Below the pieces are notes generated by a model. The model had not been told where the DNA came from. It was given only the letters and a program-made list of their open reading frames with translations, and ran no database searches. A stretch of 36,075 bases of DNA from Streptomyces globisporus. Lineage in GTDB: Bacteria > Actinomycetota > Actinomycetes > Streptomycetales > Streptomycetaceae. Shown here one piece after another: positions 24,344-32,108 of this stretch (position 1 is the stretch's first letter; each line of letters begins with the position of its first letter). The stretch spans positions 1-36,075 of the forward strand of contig NZ_QWFA01000034.1 of assembly GCF_003501885.1 (NCBI RefSeq), given 5' to 3'. The position numbers were made by a program, and so were the translations under genes.

Positions 24344-25392
24344 CGCGACGAGAGCTCGACGCTGCCGGCATCGAGGAGCCCGCACTGCGCGCGGCGTACA
24401 CGCACTGCCGGCGACTCAACGCGCGGCACGGCAAGACCTACTTCCTCGCCACTCGCCTGCTGCCGATCTCCCGCAGGCCGGCCGTTCACGCCCTGTACGG
24501 GTTCGCCCGCTGGGCCGACGACATCGTGGACGATCTCAGCAGCAACGCCACGCGAGCCCAGCGGGACACGGCCCTGCACACGCTGCGGGACCGCCTGGAC
24601 ACCGGTCTGCGCACCGGCAGGAGCGAGGAGCCGGTGGTTCAGGCGCTGGTTCACACAGCCGTGCGGTACGACATCGACCACAGCTACTTCGTCGACTTCA
24701 TGGCCTCGATGCTGAGCGACCTCGACGTCACCGACTACCCCACGTACGAGCATCTCGCCAGGTACATGCACGGCTCGGCCGCGGTGATCGGTCTGCAGAT
24801 GCTGCCGGTGCTCGGGACCGTGACGCCCAGTGAGGAAGCAGCACCGCATGCGGCGGCCCTGGGTGTCGCTTTCCAACTCACCAATTTTCTCCGGGATGTC
24901 GGCGAGGATCTCGACCGGGGACGGGTCTACCTGCCCGCCGACCTTCTGGCAGCCCACGGGGTGGACCGCGAACTTCTGCTGTGGAGCCGCAGAAGCGGAC
25001 GGGACGACCCACGGATCCGGGCGGCCGTCCTGGACGTCGTGGCACTGACGCACGATGTCTACCGGCAGGCGGAACCAGGGCTGGACATGCTCGATCCGGT
25101 CACTCGGCCCTGCATGCGAACGGCGTTCACGCTGTACCGCGGCATCCTGGGGGCGATCGAGGCGGACGGCTTCCAGGTCGTACACCGTCGTTCGGTGGTG
25201 CCGCGGCGGCGCAGGGCGTTCGTCGCCCTGGCGGGGGCGATCCGGATGGCAACGGCCCAACGCGCAGGCGGCGGCCATCCGGGGGGCCTGCGCGACACTG
25301 CCCCGGCCGCCCCGAGGGGAGAGCCGTTGCTTCACCAGCAGTCCGCACTGCGGCAGGAGAAGGATCTGCCTCGGCTGCCGCCTCACCCGTGA
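24340..25392 (+). CDS. crtB: Phytoene synthase
   Basis: A 350-residue squalene/phytoene synthase-family enzyme that joins two geranylgeranyl diphosphates. The substrate-Mg motifs are both present: [13 protein letters not shown] (first Asp-rich) and [20 protein letters not shown] (second Asp-rich). Also seen are [20 protein letters not shown] at the N-terminus and [18 protein letters not shown] near the C-terminus. ATG 24340 overlaps the crtI stop. A longer open frame extends upstream antiparallel to family composition and is ignored. The last ~70 residues are a Gly/Arg-rich tail. The Rieske gene follows after about 80 bp. Confidence 0.95.
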   Translation: MTRRELDAAGIEEPALRAAYTHCRRLNARHGKTYFLATRLLPISRRPAVHALYGFARWADDIVDDLSSNATRAQRDTALHTLRDRLDTGLRTGRSEEPVVQALVHTAVRYDIDHSYFVDFMASMLSDLDVTDYPTYEHLARYMHGSAAVIGLQMLPVLGTVTPSEEAAPHAAALGVAFQLTNFLRDVGEDLDRGRVYLPADLLAAHGVDRELLLWSRRSGRDDPRIRAAVLDVVALTHDVYRQAEPGLDMLDPVTRPCMRTAFTLYRGILGAIEADGFQVVHRRSVVPRRRRAFVALAGAIRMATAQRAGGGHPGGLRDTAPAAPRGEPLLHQQSALRQEKDLPRLPPHP

Positions 25393-25473
25393 CGCTTCGG
25401 GGTTCGTTCCGACGCGAGGGGCGAACCGGCCTCGCGGGCTGCGTACAGCGACCTTATGAGGAGAGATCCCGAG

Positions 25474-26219
25474 ATGACGGGACCGGACAACGGCGGCGGA
25501 TCCAGTCGGCCGGAACGCCGCCGCAGCCTGCGCGACCGTGTTCCGCTGCGTCTGCGGAAGCCGGTTGCGTGGCACCGCAAGCAGCCACCTGGCGGGAGGC
25601 GAAACCGGCGACCATCGCGGGGGCTCTCACGCGGGCGAACGCGCTGCCCTGCGGGAACTGGTACGTGATCGGGGCGAGCCGGGAGATCGGAGGGCAGACG
25701 CCCGTCGGCCGGAGCCTCGCGGGAACCGATGTCGTCGTCCGGAGAGACACGGAAGGCCGTCTCAAGGCGGGCCACGGTAGCTGCCCGCACCTGGGCGCTC
25801 CGCTGCGGGACAGCCCGGTGGTGTGCGGGACTCTGGTCTGTCACTGGCATGGACTGGCTCTACAGGGCGATGCGTTCGCCGGGTGGACGCCCTATCCGGT
25901 GTACGACGACGGCGTGCTGGTCTGGGTCCGTCTGGACGCCACCGGCGGGGAAGCGCCCCTTGACCGGACCGTACTGCCGGCGCGACCCGAGCTCATGGGT
26001 TCCGTCGCCGCCGTCTGCACAACCGTGGGCACCTGTGAGCCGGAGGATATCGTCGCCGCCCGGCTCGATCCGTGGCACGGCGCCTGGTTCCACCCGTACT
26101 CGTTCGTCGACCTGAAAGTCCTCGACACGTCACACGGATCATCGCCAGACCATGAGGACGGCTTCGCGGTCGATGTCTCCCTCGAGGAGCCTCACCGAGG
26201 TGGGCGGGCGGGGACGTGA
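25474..26219 (+). pseudogene. Rieske [2Fe-2S] protein of carotenoid loci (DUF5914-like), frameshifted and truncated
   Basis: ATG 25474 has GAGGAGAG upstream and opens SLRDRVPLRLRKPVAWHRKQ-PP. Conserved sequence then jumps frame at about 25588-25592 to TWREAKPATIAGALTRANAL, GNWYVIGASREIGG. One base appears to be missing at CAGCC|ACCTGG. The second frame carries the Rieske ligands C-x-H (SCPHLGAPL) and C-x2-H (LVCHWHGLAL), then YPVYDDGVLVWVRL and DPWHGAWFHPYSFVDLKVLD. The family continues well beyond FAVDVS, but here it ends within a few codons, where sequence antisense to a lycopene cyclase start begins (about 26190). It is probably inactive. A sequencing error could explain the frameshift but not the truncation. 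Confidence 0.75.
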
Positions 26220-26283
26220 GCCGGTGGGCGAGCGACAGCCCAGCGGCCCCCGCCCCGACAACGACGATGTCGGCGTCTGTCAC
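26191..26283 (-). pseudogene. crtY: 5' fragment of a lycopene cyclase gene
   Basis: The minus strand from GTG 26283 reads VTDADIVVVGAGAAGLSLAH, then RLTSPP, the N-terminal dinucleotide-binding loop (GAGAAGLSLAHRL) of the CrtY/lycopene cyclase family. Only about 30 codons remain before the reading runs into the antisense of the Rieske gene. In Streptomyces crtEIBV and crtYTU are convergent operons with crtY first in its own, which agrees with this position and orientation. The rest of crtY and any crtT/crtU are gone. Confidence 0.6.
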
Positions 26284-26622
26284 AAGTACCTGTCTCTCCT
26301 CTCGCAAGGCGACTTCGGCGCCCTATCCGCCATCAGAGATCACGAATTGTCCCCTCACCGCTCCCCCGTGAGCGGCGCGGTCGTGGTGCCTGGCTCCGGA
26401 AGCACGGCGGCCCGCCCGATCGGACGAATTCTGCGTGTTCAACACCTTCCACCTGCATCCGAATCATGGATCTCCGCGAAGTCACGGATAGTTCCGTCCG
26501 CCACAGAGGCAAGGGGTACTGGTGCTCACGTTCGAAATCAAAGGCATGGTGTTCGTGATGGTCGGGGAGCAACAACACGCATCTAGTTTCTCGTCCGCTG
26601 TACCTCGATGGGTGGGAGCGCG
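26284..26622. other. Region between the crtY fragment and the DUF4383 gene
   Basis: About 340 bases with no supported gene. It should hold the old crtY promoter (leftward) and the promoter of the DUF4383 gene. A small hairpin CCGCTC...GAGCGG lies near 26361-26378. GGGTAC at 26514-26519 could be a -10 element of a sigma-B-like promoter, but its -35 partner is poor. Confidence 0.35.
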
Positions 26623-27207
26623 ATGAAACTCAGTGACGAACTCCCCATCGATCACCATCTGGTCAAGGTGTACCGGGTGGGAGCCGCTTTGTGCGGGTGC
26701 GTTCTGCTCGCCTTCGGATGCCTGGGCTTCGCGGACGCTTTGAGCCCCTTCAACACGTCGGGCGACCGCATCGCGGGCATGACGACCAACATCGCTCTCA
26801 GTTGGGTCTCCGTCGTCGTCGGCCTGGCCCTGCTCGCCGGGGCCGCAGTGGGCGGAAACTTCGCCTCCACGTTGAACATGACGGTCGGAGCGCTCTTCAT
26901 CCTGAGCGGCTTCTATCATCTGTTCGTTCTGGACAGGTCGGCCAACTTCCTCGACTTCGGTATGACGAACGTCATTTTCAGCTTCGTCATGGGGCTGCTG
27001 ATTCTGACGTTCGGCATGTACGGGCGGGTTTCCAGCAAGCTGTCGCACGACAATCCCTACTGGCGCAGGCGGCACCCGCGCGAGGCCGCTCGGGAGGCGG
27101 CTCTCAAACGCCGTATCGCCATGGCGTCGGCCACGGACTCGGTGGAACAGTCCGGCCCGGAACGCCGACACCCGCTTGTACGAGGGGACGGCACCAGCAC
27201 TCCCTGA
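26623..27207 (+). CDS. DUF4383 four-helix membrane protein
   Basis: A 194-residue integral membrane protein. Four hydrophobic segments: VYRVGAALCGCVLLAFGCLG, IALSWVSVVVGLALLAGAAV, TLNMTVGALFILSGFYHLFV and VIFSFVMGLLILTFGMYG. A basic cytoplasmic tail (WRRRHPREAAREAALKRRI) follows. The pattern and the LSWVSVVVGLALL / LSGFYHLF motifs match DUF4383, a family common in actinobacteria and without a known role. The start at ATG 26623 follows GGGTGGGAG; an ATG at 26608 is less well placed. It is monocistronic and ends at a clear terminator shared with the convergent anti-sigma gene. Confidence 0.85.
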   Translation: MKLSDELPIDHHLVKVYRVGAALCGCVLLAFGCLGFADALSPFNTSGDRIAGMTTNIALSWVSVVVGLALLAGAAVGGNFASTLNMTVGALFILSGFYHLFVLDRSANFLDFGMTNVIFSFVMGLLILTFGMYGRVSSKLSHDNPYWRRRHPREAAREAALKRRIAMASATDSVEQSGPERRHPLVRGDGTSTP

Positions 27208-27210
27208 GGC

Positions 27211-27247
27211 CGGTTCGGGCCTGCGGCGTGGCCGCGGGCCCGAACCG
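27211..27247. terminator. Bidirectional terminator
   Basis: An 11-bp perfect stem, CGGTTCGGGCC (27211-27221) and GGCCCGAACCG (27237-27247), with a 15-nt GC-rich loop. It lies between the convergent DUF4383 gene and the anti-sigma gene. Confidence 0.8.
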
Positions 27248-27281
27248 CCCTGGCTCCGGAGCAAGGATGAGACCCCTGGAA

Positions 27282-28064
27282 TCAGGTCGAGGCGAAGGCT
27301 CCGCGGACCACGCTGTTGCCCGAGTGCTCGGGACTGCCGTTGAACTCCTGTACCGATACGTCGACGATCGGGTACTCGACCAGGTCGACGTTGTCCGGCA
27401 CGGGCAGGACGGCATGGCCGTCAGCACCCAGGACACCCATGGAGATGAGTTTCTTGTGGCTGCGGTCCATGAGCCAGACCTCGAAGTAGCCTGTGGTCTT
27501 CGGCAGACCCTTGACCTTGATGTCAAGCTTCCGCTGCCCCGCCGCGTCCCCCATCCGTGCGGAGCCGAGCGCGCTCGGCAGCAAGGGGTCGAGGGCCCTG
27601 CTCGTTCCGGCGACGGTGGACGGCTCCTGGCGATCCACCGCCCACCAAGTGAGACCGCTGCCCGCTGCGGCGCCGAGAAGCGCGGCGGCCGCCGCCAGCG
27701 CGAGAGCGGAGCGCCACCGACTGCGTCTGCTTCCGTCGCCTCCGGCCCTGCCGTCCGCGACGATACTGACATCTTCCCGCGAGCTCGGCCGCGAACCGTT
27801 CGCCGGGGAATCCTCATCGAGGGTGGGCGAGTCCGCTCCCTGGGAAGACAACCCCAGTTCAGCGCAGATGCCCGACCACACCTCCGGCGGCGGCTCCACG
27901 AGTTCCAGTGGCTCACCAGTCGATCGACCGGTATCGAGCACCCGGCGCAGGTCGGCCAGCTCCGCCGCACACTCGGTGCAGTCGAGTACATGAGCCGCGA
28001 CGGAAGGCGGCGGTACGTCGCCCAAGGCGAGCATCGCCAACTCGTCCAGATCACTGTGCGGCAC
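27282..28064 (-). CDS. Anti-sigma factor (RskA-like, zinc-finger type)
   Basis: A 260-residue single-pass membrane protein. The N-terminal anti-sigma domain carries the zinc-binding HxxxCxxC (HVLDCTECAAEL). An acidic/Ser-rich linker follows, then one transmembrane helix (ALALAAAAALLGAAAGSGL). The extracytoplasmic RskA C-terminal domain follows, seen from KGLPKTTGYFEVWLMDRSHK, SMGVLGADGHAVLPVP and PIVDVSVQEFNGSPEHSGNS. Such proteins hold their ECF sigma factor inactive until proteolysed. The start overlaps the end of the sigma gene by 14 nt, the usual co-regulated arrangement. The signal is unknown. Complete. Confidence 0.92.
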   Translation of the reverse strand: MPHSDLDELAMLALGDVPPPSVAAHVLDCTECAAELADLRRVLDTGRSTGEPLELVEPPPEVWSGICAELGLSSQGADSPTLDEDSPANGSRPSSREDVSIVADGRAGGDGSRRSRWRSALALAAAAALLGAAAGSGLTWWAVDRQEPSTVAGTSRALDPLLPSALGSARMGDAAGQRKLDIKVKGLPKTTGYFEVWLMDRSHKKLISMGVLGADGHAVLPVPDNVDLVEYPIVDVSVQEFNGSPEHSGNSVVRGAFAST

Positions 28065-28653
28065 CGTCCACCTCCTCCATCTTGCGCTTCAGCGCGATGA
28101 GTCCACGCCGTGCATGCGTCTTCACCGTGCCCAGGGGAAGTCCGGTGCGCTCGGCGATCTGCATCTGAGTCAGATCGTCGAAAAAGGTCATCTCCAGCAC
28201 CTGACGCTGGGCATCGGAGAGATCGGCGAGACACTCCCGCACCAGGAGTTGATCGACGACCGCGTTCGGGGTGGCCTCGGCCACCAGGGTGTCCTCGGCC
28301 TTGGCGGCGGACACCGCCTCCAGGTCACGCCGGCGGCGCGACCGCTGATCCAGAGCGTCGGCGATCTTGAAGCGCGTGATACCCATCAGCCAGCCGGGAA
28401 GCGTGCCCCGCTCCGGCCGGAACCCCGCCCTCCCGCGCCAGGCTCCGATGAAGACCTGCTGCGCCACGTCCTTCGCCTCCTCCGAGTCCCCCAGCGCGCG
28501 GCTGGCCGCGCTGTAGACGAGGGAGCCCCATCGGCGATAGGCCGCGGCCAGACACGCTTCATCGCCCAGAGCGAACCCCTTGGCAATATCCTCATCCGTC
28601 GTCGGCACGCCGTACAGACTAGTAGCAAGAACCCGAGGTCCACCCCAGGACAT
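28051..28653 (-). CDS. ECF RNA polymerase sigma factor (SigK-like)
   Basis: A 200-residue group-4 sigma factor. Region 2: EACLAAAYRRWGSLVYSAAS, DSEEAKDVAQQVFIGAWRGR (core binding), GTLPGWLMGITRFKIADALD (-10 recognition). Region 4: LSDAQRQVLEMTFFDDLTQM, QIAERTGLPLGTVKTHARRG (HTH contacting -35). It pairs with the overlapping downstream anti-sigma gene. The upstream sortase gene ends only 2 bp before its ATG, so all are probably on one message. Ribosome site at ATG 28653 is weak; a GTG about 20 codons in (VPTTDEDIAK) is a possible alternative. Target genes are unknown, but the sortase and DUF4397 genes are obvious candidates. Confidence 0.93.
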   Translation of the reverse strand: MSWGGPRVLATSLYGVPTTDEDIAKGFALGDEACLAAAYRRWGSLVYSAASRALGDSEEAKDVAQQVFIGAWRGRAGFRPERGTLPGWLMGITRFKIADALDQRSRRRRDLEAVSAAKAEDTLVAEATPNAVVDQLLVRECLADLSDAQRQVLEMTFFDDLTQMQIAERTGLPLGTVKTHARRGLIALKRKMEEVDGAAQ

Positions 28654-28655
28654 CG

Positions 28656-29339
28656 TCAGCTCGATTCCGGTACGGCAGTGACCACCAGGTTGTCCTGATA
28701 TCCGCCTCGGTCCTTCAGGTACGGTCCCGTGCAGGTGATCAAGGTGAGGACGGGCGGGCCGTCCCTTCGGAAGACCCCGGAATCCGCGAGTTCTTCCTTG
28801 GGCACCGTCTCGCGGGAAGCGATCCGGTACACGCGAGTGGCCCCGTCCGCGGCACGCACCTCGACACGGTCGTTCTGCTCGACGTCGCTGAGCTCGGCCA
28901 GCACACCCAGGCCCTGGGTCTGCGAGTCGACGTGGCCGACGATCACGGAGGACCCTTCGGCGGCGCCGGGGGCCGGACCGAAGCGGTACCAGCCCACTCG
29001 GCGGGCGTCGTCGGGGACCTCTGCCTCGCCGTCGGGGGCCACCCCGACGGCATCGACGGGCGCTTCCACACCCAGGCGCGGGATCACCAGTGAGCGCGGC
29101 GAGGCGTTCACCGGCCTCGATGGACTCGAGGACGGCTCGGCACCCGGCGTGGAGGGCTGCGGCGTGGAGCCCGACGGCCCCCCGCTCGTCATGGTGGGCC
29201 GGGGGGCGAGCGGAGCCCCGAAGTCCGCCGGACCGTCGTCGTCGGTGAGCCGCTCTGTCGCGAAGACGACGAGCATCAACAGGACAGTGAGGGCTGCGGC
29301 GAGGAACCCCCAGCGTTTACGTGGGGAACGGTGCTTCAT
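28656..29339 (-). CDS. Class E/F-type sortase
   Basis: A 227-residue membrane-anchored transpeptidase. One N-terminal helix (WGFLAAALTVLLMLVVFA) is followed by a Pro/Ser/Thr-rich spacer of ~60 residues and the sortase barrel: LVIPRLGVEAPVDAVGVAPD, RVGWYRFGPAPGAAEGSSVI, VGHVDS (catalytic His), VEVRAADGATRVYRIASRET, and VLTLITCTGP (catalytic Cys), with the Arg of LKDRGGYQDN nearby. His, Cys and Arg are all present. Actinobacterial sortases of this class attach proteins to peptidoglycan or act in small private systems. It lies between a DUF4397 surface protein gene and a sigma factor gene. No LPXTG-type protein is in the window. Confidence 0.9.
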   Translation of the reverse strand: MKHRSPRKRWGFLAAALTVLLMLVVFATERLTDDDGPADFGAPLAPRPTMTSGGPSGSTPQPSTPGAEPSSSPSRPVNASPRSLVIPRLGVEAPVDAVGVAPDGEAEVPDDARRVGWYRFGPAPGAAEGSSVIVGHVDSQTQGLGVLAELSDVEQNDRVEVRAADGATRVYRIASRETVPKEELADSGVFRRDGPPVLTLITCTGPYLKDRGGYQDNLVVTAVPESS

Positions 29340-29433
29340 CGACGAAGACCTCTGCTTCGGAAAGGGACGAAGAGGGAGGGCAGCGGGACGGAGCGGTCAG
29401 GCGCGCGTCCGTCCCGCCGGGTGGCGGCGCAGT

Positions 29434-30270
29434 TCAGCGCTGCGAGTCGAACAGCCGGCGTCCGCCGACGACCGCACCCGCGAGAGCCAGGCCGCCGAGC
29501 GCCAAGGACCAGCCGGGGAGTCCGGTGCTGTTCACCGCGTTCTCGCCCGTCTCGCCTGCCGGGACTCCGTGCGGGGCGGAGTGAAGGTCCTTGAACGTCT
29601 GCGTCTTGAGCGCGAGGTTCTTGTCGTCGGCGCTGCCCCACGCGTAGACGACGGTGTTGGTTCCCTCGGCCAGGTCGAGGTCGGCGGGGCCGATGGCGAC
29701 CGTGTCGGTGCCGGCCAGGGTCACGTCGGCCTTCACGGTGCCGGCGTCGACCTCTCCCTTGACCTCCTTGGGGTTCACCAGGCCTTCGAAGACCGGGGTG
29801 CCTCCGGCTCGCACGTCGACGGCCGGAGCGGCGGCGACATGGCGGACGGCCAGTCGCGCCTTGCCCGCGGGCACCTTGGACAGGTCGTTGACGAAGGCGT
29901 TCAGGGCAGGCTTGCCGTCAGCGGTCAGGTGGGCGACGAGCGTGGCGTTGGCTCCGGCGGGCACATCGACCTTCTTCTCGATGGCGGGCGTGCCGTCGGG
30001 GCCCTCACCGTCCTTGAAGACCTTGATGTCGTAGCTGCCGGCGTCGAGCTTGAGCGGGTCGGTCAGAGTGCCGGGCTCGAAGTCGGGCAGCAACTCCTTG
30101 CCGTTGGCGAAGACGTCGACCTTCAGACCGGGTACGGCGTGGAAGACAGAGACGGTGGCCTGGTCGTCCTTGGCGGCAGCGGGCGCCGCCACTGCGGGGG
30201 CGGCCGCAGTCGCTCCGATGACCGTGGCGGTGGCCAGGACGAACGCTGCCGCGATGGGCCGAGGAGTCAT
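29434..30270 (-). CDS. Secreted DUF4397 protein with C-terminal membrane anchor
   Basis: A 278-residue exported protein. The signal peptide is IAAAFVLATATVIGATAAAP with cleavage likely after AVA-A. Two DUF4397 beta-sandwich units follow (VSVFHAVPGLKVDVFANGKE.., DAGSYDIKVFKDG, then RLAVRHVAAAPAVDVRAGGT.., GTNTVVYAWGSADDKNLALK). The C-terminus is a hydrophobic helix (WSLALGGLALAGAVVGG) ending in RRLFDSQR. This tripartite end (GLPGW, helix, basic tail) is laid out like a sortase signal but lacks LPXTG. It is the first gene of the leftward set with the sortase next (94 bp). It is the likely substrate by position only. ATG 30270 has GGGAAC upstream. Confidence 0.85.
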   Translation of the reverse strand: MTPRPIAAAFVLATATVIGATAAAPAVAAPAAAKDDQATVSVFHAVPGLKVDVFANGKELLPDFEPGTLTDPLKLDAGSYDIKVFKDGEGPDGTPAIEKKVDVPAGANATLVAHLTADGKPALNAFVNDLSKVPAGKARLAVRHVAAAPAVDVRAGGTPVFEGLVNPKEVKGEVDAGTVKADVTLAGTDTVAIGPADLDLAEGTNTVVYAWGSADDKNLALKTQTFKDLHSAPHGVPAGETGENAVNSTGLPGWSLALGGLALAGAVVGGRRLFDSQR

Positions 30271-30350
30271 GAAAGTTCCCTTCTACGGGACTCCTTGAAT
30301 GGAGTCTGTGCGAGGGTTTCCGCCAGGGCCGCCATCGCGGTTTCACTTCC

Positions 30351-30378
30351 GTTGAAGATGTTCTATAAGAGCTTCAAC
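30351..30378. promoter_or_regulatory. Inverted repeat upstream of the DUF4397/sortase/sigma genes
   Basis: GTTGAAG (30351-30357) and CTTCAAC (30372-30378) flank a 14-nt AT-rich centre that reads TCTTATAGAACAT on the minus strand. Placed about 80-110 bp before the DUF4397 start, it may be an operator or overlap the promoter. Confidence 0.4.
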
Positions 30379-30641
30379 AGACCATCAGCGTTGTGCAGAG
30401 CTCCAGCGAGCGTGATAACGGCTCGGGCAGGTCACAGGTCGCAGGTCGGGTCGCCGGGCCGACTCGGGCCGGCGTTCCGCACGCCCTGGGACATCGGCGA
30501 GTGCGGCGGGCCAAGAGGCGAGCAGGAGGCTTTCCGGTGGGCCAGGACATGGCCGACCACAGATGTCACCGAGCTCTCGCGGTGGCTCCTCGGGTGTACG
30601 TAGCGCGGTCCGACGCTTCGTACCTCAAGATCATTGGGGGG

Positions 30642-30659
30642 GGCCAGGTATCGCTGGCC
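30642..30659. terminator. Weak hairpin downstream of the S51 peptidase gene
   Basis: GGCCAG, six-base loop GTATCG, CTGGCC, followed on the minus strand by a run of C. It lies about 90 bp beyond the stop of the leftward peptidase gene. The short stem gives low confidence. Confidence 0.3.
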
Positions 30660-30750
30660 GCGTACGGCATCCCCGCCGAGCTCCCGCCCGGCGACTGCGC
30701 AAGCACGATGCTGACGCTGCGCCGGGCGGGGTGAAGGTGCTGCTCGGACT

Positions 30751-31797
30751 TCAGCCGCAGTTGGTGACCGGCGTTCCGTTGTAGAGGTCGCGGTCCGGAA
30801 TGCCGTCGACGACGCTGCGCAGGTAGTAGCCGCAGGTGGGACGGTTCTTGAAGTCGTAGGTTCCGCCGGGGCGCAGCCGCCAGATCTTGTAGTCGTCGTA
30901 GGTGAGGTAACGGTCGGGGTCGGCCTGCTCGGGACGGTGGTCGCCCAGGACGACGAAGGTGTCGGCTCCGGCTGCCGTGGCCAGGCCGTTCTTGTCGATG
31001 AAGAGGGAGCCGCCGTCGTCCACGCCGACACCCCACGCGGCTCCGCCCGTGGTGAGGCCGTCCTCGATGGCTCGGGCGACGAAGGCCATGGTGCGACCCA
31101 TACGGTCGCGGGAGACGAAGTGCGAGTCGTTGACGGTGCCCGCGTAGTTCGGCCAGGAGAACATGCCGGTGGTGAAAGTGATCGCCGGGTCGTAGGGGTC
31201 GTAGAGCGCCTCGTCGGAAGTGACGCTGCCGCCGCAGGCGTCGTAGACGACGGCGCTGTTGATGTGGTGGCCCGCGCTGCCGCCGCCGGAGCCGCCTCCC
31301 TTGGCGACGACGGACTTCACGGAGTTCTGGAGCGCGGTGCCTTTCCAGTCGGCGTAGTCGCACTGGTCACCGCCGGCGAAGTAGACGAACTCGGCGTTGC
31401 GGATGTCGCTGTTGGCCGCGCTGTTGTTGCCGTCGTTGCGAGTGGTCAGCGTCCAGGTGGTGCAGGAGTTGACGCCGGCGAGGCCCATGACGGTGTCACA
31501 CTCGGGGGTCTTGCTGCCGGAGCCGGGGGCGGAGGCGGCTATGACCACGACGTCGAGGGTGCCCGTACCGCCGCGGATCGCGTCGATGGCTCGGGTCATG
31601 GTCGCCGGGACGACCGCGCCTGAGCCGTTCATCGTGTACGCCGGGCCGGACCAGCTTCCGCGGCTGGCATCGGCGGAGTTGCCCAGTCGGATGCGCTTGG
31701 CAGCCGCGTGGGCGGATTCGGCCGTGACGAGGGTGGGGGCCAGCAGCGCCAGGGAGGCGGCCAGGCAGGTCACCAGCCGTAGGGGGATACGGAACAC
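30751..31797 (-). CDS. Secreted cyanophycinase-like peptidase (S51 family)
   Basis: A 348-residue exported protein started at GTG 31797 (CGGGAGAAC upstream); the longer frame upstream lacks a signal peptide. The signal is LVTCLAASLALLAPTLVTAE with AHA cleavage at about 31. Motifs of the cyanophycinase/dipeptidase E fold: RAIDAIRGGTGTLDVVVIAA, FVYFAGGDQ at about 138-145, and the nucleophile elbow GGGSAG with Ser174. YDACGGSVTSDEALYDPYDP and FIDKNGLATAAGADTFVVLG follow. Cyanophycinases release beta-Asp-Arg dipeptides from cyanophycin, and other S51 members cut alpha-Asp or isoaspartyl peptides. It is divergent from an amino-acid ABC operon with 311 bp between. The exact substrate is inference. 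Confidence 0.85.
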   Translation of the reverse strand: MFRIPLRLVTCLAASLALLAPTLVTAESAHAAAKRIRLGNSADASRGSWSGPAYTMNGSGAVVPATMTRAIDAIRGGTGTLDVVVIAASAPGSGSKTPECDTVMGLAGVNSCTTWTLTTRNDGNNSAANSDIRNAEFVYFAGGDQCDYADWKGTALQNSVKSVVAKGGGSGGGSAGHHINSAVVYDACGGSVTSDEALYDPYDPAITFTTGMFSWPNYAGTVNDSHFVSRDRMGRTMAFVARAIEDGLTTGGAAWGVGVDDGGSLFIDKNGLATAAGADTFVVLGDHRPEQADPDRYLTYDDYKIWRLRPGGTYDFKNRPTCGYYLRSVVDGIPDRDLYNGTPVTNCG

Positions 31798-32108
31798 GGA
31801 GTTCTCCCGGGGACGGAGCGGAGGAGTGAGGCCGACGTGAAGTCGGTGGTGATGGAACGTACAGATTCCGAGCATCGTGCGCCAGATGTAACGCAGCGAG
31901 GATCGCGCAGACCGGGCCACCTCGGACAAATACAGGAGCCGGACTGCCCACACAGCGTCCCTGCGACATGTTTCACGGGGGTGCGGCGGCGCATCACAGG
32001 CAAGTAACGCTCGTTACATCTATACAGACGAAGCCGCGATGTGTAATTTCTGGGGCGGGCCGAGCGAGGAAGCCACCGCCGGCCGGACATCCCCCAGGAG
32101 GGAACGAT
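31798..32108. promoter_or_regulatory. Divergent regulatory region of the S51 peptidase and ABC operon
   Basis: It contains a perfect palindrome GTAACG-CT-CGTTAC at 32004-32017, overlapped on its right by CGTTACATCT (32012-32021), with TATACA at 32021-32026 as a likely -10 of the rightward promoter. The same ten bases CGTTACATCT occur on the minus strand at 31884-31893, pointing towards the peptidase gene. One regulator may therefore bind both promoters. AGGAGGG before ATG 32109 is the operon ribosome site. Confidence 0.5.

Larger units (their letters stand above)
30271..30750. other. Region between the DUF4397 gene and the S51 peptidase gene
   Basis: About 480 bases without a supported gene. 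It includes an AT-rich inverted repeat at 30351-30378 close to the DUF4397 gene. Near the peptidase end it includes an eight-G run at 30636-30643, overlapping the start of a hairpin at 30642-30659. A plus-strand frame reading VARSDASYLKIIGGGQVSLA is open but unrecognised. Confidence 0.4.

Noticed and set aside
24981..25473. The 5' part of the long frame that ends in the Rieske gene
   Set aside because: It overlaps crtB out of frame. The genuine Rieske start is at 25474 in another frame, joined through a one-base shift.
23968..25575. A 535-codon minus-strand open frame across the crt genes
   Set aside because: Antisense of crtI and crtB, a product of GC-rich third positions. The plus-strand frames carry all catalytic motifs.
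28729..30603. A 624-codon plus-strand open frame
   Set aside because: Antisense of the sortase and DUF4397 genes with biased composition and no recognisable domain.
30563..30784. Plus-strand frames between the DUF4397 and S51 genes
   Set aside because: One stretch (YLKIIGGGQVSLAAYG) looks protein-like, but no start, ribosome site or family could be supported.
31801..31953. An N-terminal extension of the S51 peptidase to 31953
   Set aside because: The extension lacks conserved content and would bury the signal peptide. GTG 31797 has a ribosome site and starts a normal export signal.
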